64,000 nt of DNA, taken from the NCBI GenBank assembly GCA_948567375.1, contig OX419758.1:11103001-11167000 (forward strand). Direction: 5' to 3'. Below, piece by piece: positions 1 to 10,203 of this stretch (positions are counted from its first letter, which is position 1; each line of letters opens with the position of its first letter). Source of the DNA: Lunularia cruciata. Its lineage: Eukaryota > Streptophyta > Marchantiopsida > Lunulariales > Lunulariaceae. Position numbers and translations under genes: made by a program. A model generated the notes under the pieces. The model ran no database searches and was not told where the DNA came from. It saw nothing but the letters and a program-made list of their open reading frames with translations.

Positions 1-1890
1 AATCTTATCGCCTTGTCATAACGAAGTCTCGGTAATCACTGGCTAGTTTTTCGTTTCTCATACATTACCATTTCCGCATTTTCGATTGCTGAAGAAAAGA
101 TTTCGCGACAACGGGAACTGCCGAAGAAATGGATGTGCAGTGCCGGGAAACGAACAAATTTCGCGATGTCAATCGACCTGCAATCTAGTGATATGTGCAT
201 GTTGACCAGGTATCAACTCTGAATGCACACGTAAGGTGTATACATATCTGTCTCCCAATTTCATCCCTTAACTGCATGACTGACTCCTGCCCACTGCACA
301 TCTTCTCTGCACAAACAAGTGACTATCTACATGTGACGGGAAGTCACAACCCAGAAAACAATGGGATCAGTATCAGAGGACCAGAAGGTCCCATGTAGAG
401 CCATGCCTCATGAGTGACCACAAAGGTACAAAATCTAGATTCGTAGTACCTCAACCAAGTTCAAGAGATGAAATACCACTGTTACTCGTTGCGATAGTGC
501 GGGTGTATCTTCTACTTTCGAGGATCGAATGGGCAACACGTACTATCTTCCCTTCAGAAACGAGATAATATACACATAGTCCATGCAATCAACTGAAACT
601 CTGGAGGACACTACAATTCATACTGTTGGAGAGATATTCGGTGACGAATGCCCAGTCCCTAACCTTATAACGATTCAGTTCACACGCTAAAACAGATCTG
701 ATCCGATCAGAATTACATATATTTATTAACACTGGATCAAATTTCTTACTCGACGCATAAAAGATCTCGCTGCGATTCGTTTCGTTCTAACAATGATCAA
801 CACAGAAAAGAAGACTCCTGTCGACGTTTCATGTTTGATCCTTGTGTAAGATACCGTGGTGGAGAAACTTCACTTTACGTAGTGTACTTTCTTCTTCACA
901 CATCCTTTGCTCCTGCCCAAGGAAAGCGCAACATGTAGGTCTTCAAAGCCTTTCTAGCATGGTCAAAATGTAGCAACGTGCTCACTCCCATTTCAGCGGA
1001 TAGGATTCACTGCGTTCATTCACTCACTCACTCATTCATATATCTCCAGGTCGCGGTGCAGTCTTCTAAAGTGTCGCATAGGCAACCAAGCATATGCAGG
1101 GACGCATGCACTTGTTTCTACCTCAGAAAATCGAAAGATTTTCTGATTTTGATTTTAAAGATTTTGCCTTCCACCCAATGAGATGTCAAAGATACGGGAT
1201 AAGGTGGGAAATTTTGGTGGTTACATGGTTACATGTAGACACGGACAAAGATCCCCTACAGTACTACTCAGTATTATAATTAGTAATAGGACATCATGAG
1301 CAAGAAAGCACTTTGCTATGAAAGCACGACCAAGTGTAGGCTCTCAATTTCAAGTCGAGCCAAATTTGGGATGTGATAGAAGCGAAGGACCTGTGGTTGC
1401 ATAGCTTGTTTTTCCTCTCTCTTGTTTATCGTATATTATTCTTGAAACATGTCGAATTTGGTAGACAAGATAATGTCATGGTTGGTTTTAGATCTATACG
1501 TCAAAAAGACTAATATGTGTGAATTACATGTTCATTCACCTCTATGTATAATGTATCATTACCGAATCCCCTAGTTCCAAACTTCTTGCTTAAGTTAATG
1601 TGGTTTCTATTGTCTAAATATCATCGAATTCTCATGCATCTTCCAGTGGCTATTACACTCCCTTTTGTCAAGATTTCTACCATCATGCTATAAACCTCAA
1701 AACCTATTCCCTCTCACATCATGGGTACCAAAATGTAATATCAAAAGAAAGGACGTTCAGCCAATAATCCACTTTGGGTATTTGGGTATTTTCCAACCAT
1801 ACCTTTTACGTGACAAGCCACTGGTTCCCTTTTACCTAGTCTTACAATATTGGTGTGAAGGAAAATCTTAAACATGGATAAGATTTTTGA
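1..1890. other. Intergenic, no gene seen
   Basis: No reading frame here looks like a known protein and no splice-linked exons were recognised. A short CACT/CATT repeat lies near 1018-1036. The last few hundred bases (from about 1660) may already belong to a badly decayed 5' part of the LINE remnant that becomes recognisable at about 1900. Confidence 0.5.
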
Positions 1891-1899
1891 AAAGAAGTT

Positions 1900-2445
1900 A
1901 GCAATATGTTTCATATAGCAAAGGTGTATGTTTCTGGATCTTAGCTTGATCATGCATAAAGCATTCCAAATTGCACCAGCTATTTTCTCTACAAAAAAGT
2001 AATTTATCTATATTTGGTCCACTCATTTTCATTTTTTATATACTTCTAATTGGTTCTACACTAGATGTAGTAGTGGTCCATATGACACAATGTCTTTTTG
2101 GAGGACAGAGTATAGCTGCACACAATGCAATCAAAGATATAGTATTTACCATGACACTAGAGAGTGGATACCTTGCTTGGAAGGAGAGTTGGTATGCTTT
2201 ATAGACTACACGGATTAAGGTAGATTTATGCTTGGTTTAAGATGATCAATTGATAGTAGTGGGTATTATGGTTACGGATCACACACATAACACAATTTAG
2301 AGGGAGTGATTACTCATCTTCATCCAAGAGGATGGGTGGCGAGCAAAGCAACAACAACCAAGGTCTTCAAGTATAACAGTGTGCAACAAAGTCACCTCTT
2401 TGTTCTTCTAGCCTTGGAATTATATATAGTATACACTTGCTTAAG
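1900..2445 (+). mobile_element. Decayed fragment of the RLE-type LINE, ORF 3' part
   Basis: The DNA runs parallel to the end of the LINE ORF at 44620-45125: the stretch before the Cys/His knuckle, 'GGTTCTACACTAGATG', the HMTQC-like knuckle end, an 'ESGYLAWKE' peptide and the 'LALEL' end. Stops and shifts break the frame (an open stretch survives at 1971-2204). Most differences from the better copies are C-to-T or G-to-A, as expected for an old methylated copy. It stops near 2445, where the C-terminal end of the Tigger-type transposase remnant begins. Confidence 0.7.
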
Positions 2446-2936
2446 TCTGCAATCATTTATGTCCGCATCCAGCTTAAGTCTATGATTCCACCGTCAAATT
2501 TTCCTGATCAATATCTTGCAAAATATACTTTGATTGAAAATCAAATAGCAGTCATTTGATGGCTATTGTTGTAATACCAAGAGCTAGCCATATGATCTAG
2601 ATGTGAAATTTGGTTTGGTAACATCTGGAATGATGTTATATATGATGGTCAAAATAGGACAGATAGAAGTATCAACAAAAATGTACTTCTACTAATAGTG
2701 CAGAAAACCAAAATAGATTTGAAAACCTTAGAACAAATAGCTAGACATATGATTTGAAGGTGAGAATTAGGTTGGTAACATATGGAATGTTACATAGGAT
2801 GGACTGAATAGATCAAAAAGAGGTATCACAAAAAGTGGACTTCTACTAATAGAGTTGGAACCAAAATATGCCTGAAATCTTTGAAGGCAATTTCGGAGGT
2901 CTAAACGGATGAATTAGGACTAAAAAATGTGCAGAT

Positions 2937-2992
2937 CCCCCCCCCCCCCCCCCCACCCACCCACCCCCCACCCACCCACCCCCCACCCACCT
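2937..2992 (+). repeat. C-run and CCCA repeat, possible G-quadruplex on the minus strand
   Basis: About 18 consecutive C are followed by repeated CCCA/CCCCCCA units to 2992. The complementary strand has many runs of three or more G with short loops. It lies in the left arm of the foldback element at a point where the right arm differs. Confidence 0.85.
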
Positions 2993-3373
2993 CCTAGAGG
3001 AAAGGCTAGCCTTCCCTCTCCCCTACTTTGTCTCATCGAGAGCTTTCCAATGGTACCTCACCCACATGATTCTGAGATTCCTATAGGAAGATTCCCTAAA
3101 AGATTCCATCCGGTCAAAGCTTGTTTGCCCAACCAGATAGGACCAAGACCAACATGTCACCCATCTAAGTAAGTAATCCAAGGGTGGAGCTTTCTGACAT
3201 GTCACCTATCTATGTACCTAATCCTATGGTGGAGCTTCATTGGAGGAGATCCGCTTTACCTATATAATAAAGAGAAGGTGTTCCTTTGAGGCATCGGAGT
3301 TTGAGTGTGAAAGTGTGTGTTTCTCATGGTGTTTTCCTCTTCAGTTCTCCTATCCTCGGAGTATTACAATTGT

Positions 3374-4066
3374 CTATTCTCTTGTGGGAAATCACAGACA
3401 AACCGTTTTGTAGAATATGACGGAGGGTAAAGAGAGCTCCTCTAGCTTGATTGAGTTGGTCTGATAACAAATAGTTGGAAGATTTTAGCACACCCATGTT
3501 AACATCAAGGTTAATAACACTTTCTAACAATTTAAGAATTACATCACACTAATTGACTTCATCCTAGGTTGGAGTAGTTTTGACCTCATCCTCTTCAGAT
3601 TCAATGGCAGGCTCTTATAAAAGCATAGCTCTCATTGCTTGATCAATTTCTTCAAGAAGAGTGTTTTTGAGTAGAGCCAAATTGTCACTGTCATCATTCA
3701 AACACTACTAAACCTCACCTAATATCAAGGACATTGGCACCATTCAAGATGTTGCAATTGCTCAACATACGAGAGATTTCCTCAACGGTTTTGTTGTTGT
3801 CGCTACCAACATCAACACCATCCCAAAAGCTAGAAATGATATTTGCTTTTTTTTTGAAGCAGTTTTTTAGACTCTCTATTGTGATTTTGTCCATGCAACA
3901 TTCATAAAATTTGCAATATCCAACAAATGTGGAGGAGGTTTGTAAAAATTGCCTTGTTTCAATTTTGAAGTTGCTAATATCAATCAATCCTTCAAGCTCT
4001 GAGGATGATTATGGTAGGCAATGATATCCTTGAGCAAAAAGTATTTGTATCAATTTTTAAGTGTCG
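3374..4066. other. Loop of the foldback element, unrecognised content
   Basis: This is the single-copy centre between the inverted arms. An open frame on the minus strand (3987-3715, 90 residues) has no family signature that I recognise. It is AT-rich like the arms and could be captured host sequence or a relic. Confidence 0.4.
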
Positions 4067-4351
4067 CAATGATGGAATACTTTGAGGACAAGAGAAGAGA
4101 AAAAACACAGATTTCACACTCAAGCATCTGATGCCCCAAAGGAGCACCTTCTCTTTATTATATAGACAAAGAGGATCTCCTTTGAGGAAGCTTCACCATA
4201 GGATTAGGCACATAGATAGGTGACATTTCAGCAAGATCCACCCTTGGAGTACTTACTTGGATGGGTGACATGTCGGTCTTGATCCTATCTGGTTGGTCAA
4301 ACAAGCTTTGACCAAAGGGAATATTTTATAGAATCTTCTTGTAGGAATCTC

Positions 4352-4390
4352 ATAATCATGATGGCCTAAACGGATGGCCATCATGATTAT
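4352..4390. repeat. Perfect 15-bp inverted repeat within the foldback right arm
   Basis: ATAATCATGATGGCC (4352-4366) pairs with GGCCATCATGATTAT (4376-4390) around a 9-nt loop that contains part of the CTAAACGGAT motif. The left arm lacks it, so it arose after arm duplication or was lost from the other arm. Confidence 0.85.
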
Positions 4391-5059
4391 ACCCCATGTA
4401 TTATTAGGCCCCATGTATCATTATTAGGCCCCGTGTTGGGGCCTAATTCATCCGTTTAGGCCTCCACAATTGACTTTAAAGATTTGTCATATTTTGGTTC
4501 CTACTCTATTAGTAGAAGTCCCCTTTTGGTGATATCTCTTTCTAATCTATTTATTCCATCATGTGTAACATCCTTCAAGATGTTACTGAACCAATTCCTA
4601 CCTTTAAATCATATGTCTAGCTATTGGTTCTAAGGTTTTCAAGTATATTTTGGTTTCTGCTTTATTAGTAGAAGAACTCTTTTGGTGATACTTCTATCTA
4701 TCTATTTTACATCATGTATAACATCATTCCAAATATTACCAAACCAAATTTCACATTGAGATCATATGGCTAGCTCTTTGTATTACAAATGATGCACATA
4801 TCCATTGGTTGCTTCCATGAAGTAACGTTGGATGGGAAGAACACAATGCGGATGCCATTCCATTCAAATGCTATTGAGTGGCCAAGAAAATTGTCAAGGA
4901 ACAAACTAAATTTATGGCCAGTATGTTTTTGAACATAAGGCTCAAATACCTCATCGAGCCACTTGTTGAATGTTTGAATGTCAATCCAAGTGTAACAATA
5001 TGGAGTTTAGCGACAAAGTTAGTAGGGCTAACGAAGTAGCAAATAAGATAAATTAGCCT

Positions 5060-5283
5060 AGAATATTCTAGAAGTATCTAAGAAGCGTCTTGGGAAGCTT
5101 CCTGACTATCTTAGCTTGCATCTCAAGTAAGTAGCTTCTAGAAGGAAGCTTCTAGAAGGTTCCAACTAGCTTAGCTTGCATGCCAAGTAAGCAACTTTTA
5201 GAAGGAAGCTTCTTGAGAAGCTTCCCAATTAACTTGGCTTACACTCCAAGGAAGTGGCTCAAGGAAGCTTCTTGAGAAGCTTC
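5060..5283 (+). promoter_or_regulatory. Heat-shock element cluster in the LTR
   Basis: Alternating nGAAn pentamers occur in four places: GAAtaTTCtaGAA at 5061-5073; GAAgcTTCtaGAAggTTC at 5145-5162 (four perfect units); GAAgcTTCtt..GAAgcTTC at 5205-5224; and a near copy at 5264-5283. The last three lie in imperfect tandem units of about 60 bp (5100-5283). Heat-shock factors bind three or more such inverted pentamers. The ONSEN/ATCOPIA78 LTR of Arabidopsis is a known heat-driven parallel. Confidence 0.75.
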
Positions 5284-5304
5284 TCAAGAGCCTTGTATGA
5301 TCCC

Positions 5305-5312
5305 TATAAATA
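5305..5312 (+). promoter_or_regulatory. TATA box of the solo LTR
   Basis: TATAAATA lies 22 bp after the last heat-shock pentamer and about 100 bp before the LTR end, the usual position for an LTR (U3/R) promoter. Confidence 0.7.
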
Positions 5313-6474
5313 CAAGAGTCGAAGCTCATGCTAGGCATTCGGAGTTTTCCTCATTCAATTGTCACAATGTGAGCTTCCACTCTCCTATTTCTCTCCTTGG
5401 TCTTGGTCTTTTACACCAAGTATTCTTCTAATGAAGATACAAGATTGGCCAATTGTTTCTTAAGATAAATGCGGGCTCCTTTGCTTTTCCAATCATGGTG
5501 ATAGGAACGTGCTCAATTCCAATGGCATTGCAACAAACAACAAGTGTCACTCTGGTCTTTGCTTGTTTCTTTCCCTTGACAGTAGACAAATCCTCATTCA
5601 GCATCAAAATAATATAATGTAGAATGAGTCAAAAGAACAACCCCATTTTGTCCATGTTGTAAACACATGCCGGGTCATATTGATCGATCATGGCACATAA
5701 TTCTTCCAATGCTTATAGGGTTTCATGATTGCTCTTGTCAACTTCACCACCTTCCCTTAACAAATTGGTGCCTATTAAACCATATCGATGCCAAAATCTT
5801 GTGAACCATCCCCACAAAGCCTTAAACTTATCCTCGGCAATCTCCATTACGTCAATTATTTGTTTTGCTTTGTGGTAGATGATACTTGGCAGCAAAGCTA
5901 GTGACATTTGATGTGCCGCATCAATCCATTCAAAAAGTTTTTTTCCCAAGGTCAAGAAACATTGCCTGGAGTACGCGTAATGTCAACTCTTGAGTTGCTT
6001 GATCGACTTTTTGGGTTCATTCACAAATCTCATCTTTGTTTGACTTCAACTTCCGAATGACTCTCTCATCAACACCGTACTGCCAGACAATGCTTCACAT
6101 TGACTGCAGTTTTGATAGCTTCAATAAAGCGATAATCTTCTTTCTTTGATGACGTTAGGCGTTAATTCTTGCCTTAGCATTTTGCTACACGTACGGTGCT
6201 CATGTTCCCAAATGAGCTTGCATGTCCTAGTGATGGAAGTGACACATTTTTTGATGACAAAAAAATTGTAAAAATTGTGCAAACAGATTGTAAAAATTAC
6301 GCACCTATACTTTTCCTGAATTTGATATCTTTTATCTAGTTACCACGGCCTCACTGGCTAAGTCCGCATAGAACTTTCCAGATCATAATGGGACTGAAGC
6401 AAGTGTATACTGTACAGGGATGGATATGGCGCTAGACACATTGGTCAAGGTGTGCACAAAAGCATAATATATTA

Positions 6475-6765
6475 AACATCAGACATACCATCTCTCATTC
6501 TTATATTTTGTAGTATACTTTAGACAACATGTGTTTATTATTATAAAGTACAAGTGCACAATCCATAGGAGAATAATAATGTAGGTGATGCTCCTGTGGA
6601 TGCTTCTAGTAGTTTGTAGACCGGAAGACTTGCATAACTTAATATCTTATATGCACCTGGGGAGATTTCTCTTACTTCTTATATCACATCTTGTACAGCT
6701 TGATTGGGTCTTCCCATCCTTCTTGTTATCCTATGCCGTCACCATTTTACTGGCAAAGTTTGCCC
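6475..6765 (+). mobile_element. 5'-truncated LINE copy, 3' UTR and tail only
   Basis: Sequence from about 6475 parallels the 3' UTR after the LINE ORF at 45170-45400, including 'GTAGTATACTTTAGACAAC' and 'AGGTGATGCTCC'. It ends with the family tail CTTGATTGGGTCTTCCCATC then the CTATGCCGTCACC form of the CTACGCGGTCGCC end (about 6703-6752). It has no coding part. This copy shows that short tail copies are 5'-truncated LINE insertions. Confidence 0.75.
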
Positions 6766-9004
6766 GTAAAAGTTAGTTTGCAATGGGGGTTTCAGTTCTG
6801 AAATACCGGGAGATGGACACCTCCAGTAAATTTCCCGTTATCTTTTAGAAGAGGTCCCGGAAATCATATCATGATCAGGGCCGTACAGTTTTAGCGTTGA
6901 GATTATATATTTTCCTGATGTAATTTTCAGGCTAACTTTTTGAGCGTCAACGTCTACAAGACATTCCTTATCCCATCATCAACTTAAACGTGTTATGCAA
7001 AACAAGATCCGTTAACTTTCATAGAGTTACGGGATTATTTTCCGTAACATCCTGAGAATTCCTCCCACGCCCCATAACGATTTAGTGAATGTCGCGTAAA
7101 TTATTTTATGGGCCGCCGAATTGGCGTAACTGAAGCCCTCAATGTAAAGTTTTTGTATGTTCTTGTAAGAAAGGTGCAGTCGAATGTCTACCGTACCTTG
7201 GGACAAAGTTATCCTCTAAATTTGACCGTGGGATGTAGTAGGCCCTGTTTCGTAGAGCATCTCCATTTTAGCTATTAATGTATGTCACTCTGGCCTCGTG
7301 AATCGGTCCTCCATTGTCAGGAACTACCGCAGGTGTGGCACGATACTACGACAGCGGACTGTGCCCTTTGTTCTCGCAGTTCTCATGCGCTTTGGTACAC
7401 AGTCGCAGTAAGATTCCACCTGTTCAGGTCTTCGTCACAGGTAGTTGTCTCAGCTGACATGGCCCTGACAGATCATCGAGAATATGATATCGCCTTGGCA
7501 CGCACCGAATCTTGACTTTGCTGTAGTGATCCTGATGTTCATAAAGCAACTCGCTATCCTCATGGCAATGTCTGCTTGGAAGGGTGGTAAGAAAGTGCTG
7601 TTTATACAGCAGATATGGATGGTTCTTCTAACGGTTCTTGAGGTTATCTTTTCTGGGCTTGAGGCAGAATAATCTCAGATCACAAAATAAAAAATCAAAC
7701 ATTCAGTTTTGAATTCTAATAAGTGAAAGCTAATATTTTGTGATAAGTACTATCATGCTCTTGATAATAGATTTTATTATTATTCTATTGAGATATTTGG
7801 TTATTTCCGATTTGTTTTCCAACGAGGAGCTTATAGTTTCTACTTTTCTAGAACTTTATGCTCATTTACAAGTGTAGACGTACACTCTGGACTTCTTCCT
7901 TCCTATAATTTCTAATATCTCAAACTAGAAACACAAGGTTCGTAATAGTTTTATAGTATTCAATAAAGCATTTTAATGATGCGATTACCAACTTTGAGAT
8001 GTTTTATAGTGTCCTGAGGAGCACATCGATTTAGAATCTCGAACCTTTTATTTTGGATTGAATTAACGAAACGGATGGTTTCGTTCGATCTGCTCAAGAA
8101 ACAAACTCGACAGGAGGTGAAACGTGAAACTGTAAAACCGGGAAAGAAATCTAAAACGGTAAACCTCCTCACCGGCTGGCTGCAGAAACGGCAACTTCCA
8201 CGTCATTCAGCATCGACGATTCTGTACGGCCCTACTTCACGATGAGCCCACCGCAGTCATCCATGACGTTAGGACCACGTCTCCCTCCGACTCTTCAGAT
8301 ATGGTTCCGGCCCTCCACAGTACTGTACAGTACTGCGTTCGACTGAACCGCGTATAACTGCTATATCCGATGCTCCCTCCAGCTACGTCGTATGGGGCAG
8401 GAGTCCACTGTTGACTGGCCTCGCCAGAAGTTCGGTTACCTTGTGACAGTGAAGTTCTGCTGGCCAGGAACCGACGTAGGGACTAGTTCCGTTGATCTCG
8501 TTCACGTTTTTGTTGGTTAGGGTCTTTGTCCACTTTCCTTTTATTTGATTAATTAGTTTTATAGTAAGATGTCTATGTTTTGTTATTACGTAAAAAATTA
8601 ATTAATTGACTAAAAATTAAATCAAATAAAATAATATGAATAATAGATTTTTGGCCTTTTCTATTTAGTAGTAAAATTCAATTCCACAGGATAATTCTCC
8701 CTTAAAATGTTAGCATAAATTTTGATATGATTTTTTTTATTTCATATTAAGTTGAAAGTTTTTCATAAGCTTGATGTTTATCAATATTCTAAAGTATGAA
8801 ATATTTTCATCTTAAAATATAAAAAGTAAAACGGATTATCACCATAAATATTTTAGCATATTTACATAAAATTCATAAAATTTTGGAGAGGCATGATGAA
8901 AGATGCCCCAAGGAATTTATTAAATGGAAGAGGAAAAGAAAATTCAACTAAAAGATCTCTTTACATCAAGAAATGGACAACATACTCCCACCACCTATCC
9001 TATT
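6766..9004. other. Intergenic, no recognisable gene
   Basis: Mixed-composition DNA. Overlapping frames at 7282-7672 (plus) code for nothing I recognise. A palindromic AGTACTGTACAGTACTG lies near 8319-8335. From about 8515 to 8900 it becomes very AT-rich with TAATTAATT-like runs. Confidence 0.45.
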
Positions 9005-9066
9005 GAAAAGGGGAGCGCACAGAACACATGAAAGATGGGAAAACCCCATCAATCCACCGATCCTAG
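9005..9066 (-). mobile_element. LINE tail-only copy
   Basis: CATGAAAGATGGGAAAACCCCATCAA is the reverse complement of the family tail hairpin. No terminal CTACGCGG segment is clear, so this is an eroded or truncated copy. Confidence 0.6.
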
Positions 9067-10123
9067 TTGGATATACATTATTGATAAAAAAAATTTATTG
9101 CATGACTGGGCAGAGGCATTTAGGTCCGCGTTTCGGAGGTTCCTTTTAATGGATGGATAATACATGAGAAACCACACTATTGGGTTACACTTTTTTCTTT
9201 GGATTATTGTTGTCCACTGAATTGGCCAAAGAGTACCCTATAATGTTTTACTACTTTGCGTATTCCTTCTCCATACATAAGGGCAGTTGTTCCCCTTGAT
9301 TCATGCTTTTCTGTTACTATATTCGATCCTCGTGATTCTCACGGCTAGATGTACTGTATATAGAGAGGTTGCTTGGAATTCGTTTGATTTTTTAGTTTGG
9401 GAATTCTCTTAGCATATATTCAGTTTGTTCATAAGGCTCAGTTTTGAAGTCTTGGGCTTTGCTTCCGTAAAACCATGTATATAGATGGTGTGGATTTATA
9501 AATGCTAAATTAACGATTTGAAATACCGGTTGCTCCAAATCTTTCTCATCGATAATCTCATGACCACTCTCACCGTGAGGAATGTCAATATGTGGAAAGG
9601 AAAGTAAAAGATCAAAGTCACCTTGAGTTTTGAGAAGACTCACTATTCCGATATGTGCCAAATAGGAGAAATGTATGTATAATTCGTTACATGTGAACTT
9701 TCCAAAGTAAATAAAGTTCTGAAGTAGGAATCAGTGGTTGCTTGCTGTTCTGCATCATTACTTTAGTTTAAAATTTTGATTTAATATCATTAAATAAAAT
9801 TCATTTTAATTCAGAAATCCACACATTTCTCCATTATGCATATTCTCTATAAATTTAAAATAAATAAATGTATCAAGGGAATTTTCGGAGGTAATAGACA
9901 CATGTTACATTTTCTATAAAATAGACATGTAGTCGATAACTAAATCAAGAAAACACATGAAAAAACAAAAGTAAGAACTCAAGGTCGATGTCCATAAGCT
10001 ATAGTAGATTTCATCATTCACTAATATATACAGTCTAACTTACAGATGTATACATGCCAAGGATTCGAAATTATATTGTTTGGAAGAGATTATTCTTAAA
10101 AAAAAGGACAAAAAAACCAACAA

Positions 10124-10203
<80 letters not shown>

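Larger units (their letters stand above)
2569..4788. mobile_element. Foldback element with about 0.75-kb inverted arms
   Basis: The left arm (about 2569-3373) and right arm (about 4067-4788) are imperfect reverse complements along almost their full length. Outer ends are TTGTAATAC and GTATTACAA. Paired landmarks include GAGCTAGCCATATGATC / GATCATATGGCTAGCTC, 'TTCTACTAATAG' / 'CTATTAGTAGAA', CTAAACGGATGAATTAG / CTAATTCATCCGTTTAG, and the TATATAATAAAGAGAAGG / CCTTCTCTTTATTATATA pair. The roughly 690-bp loop holds only an unrecognised 90-residue frame (3987-3715, minus). No transposase is encoded, so it was probably mobilised in trans. No clean target duplication was found. It sits inside the Tigger-type transposase gene. 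Confidence 0.8.
4991..5415 (+). mobile_element. Solo LTR with 5-bp target-site duplication
   Basis: The 425-bp segment begins TGTAACAATA and ends CTTTTACA (TG..CA ends) and is flanked by CCAAG at 4986-4990 and again at 5416-5420. Removing the segment and one CCAAG makes the Tigger-type transposase frame continuous across the junction, so the insertion boundary is exact. No internal retroviral region is present, as after LTR-LTR recombination. The TATA box at 5305-5312 makes plus the likely transcribed strand. Superfamily (Copia or Gypsy) cannot be told from the LTR alone. Confidence 0.9.
2446..6230 (-). pseudogene. Tigger/pogo-type (CENP-B-like) DDE transposase, broken by two insertions
   Basis: Read on the minus strand from about 6200 downwards. 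Positions 5955-5713 encode a CENP-B-type DNA-binding segment (LFEWIDAAHQ, KFKALWGWFTRFWHRYG). Positions 5700-5421 encode YNMDKMGLFF, KGKKQAKTRVTLVV and NNWPILY, which is the first catalytic-Asp region. After the solo LTR (4991-5415) the frame resumes at 4990-4789 with FNKWLDEVFEPYV, LFLDNFLGH (second Asp) and SWKQPMDM. The foldback element 2569-4788 splits it again, and 2568-2446 keeps a weaker C-terminal match (IAIK..., then stops). In-frame stops and lost start sites make it dead. The family is DDE_1 of the IS630-Tc1-mariner superfamily, which normally inserts at TA. The C-terminal piece is the least certain. Confidence 0.75.

Noticed and set aside
2569..4788. Foldback element taken as a pair of LTRs
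   Set aside because: The long repeats are in inverted, not direct, orientation.
6690..6760. Tail hairpin motif taken as a Helitron 3' end
   Set aside because: A hairpin near a 3' end suggested a Helitron, but it is not followed by CTRR, and in the long copies it lies directly after a reverse-transcriptase ORF, so it belongs to the LINE.
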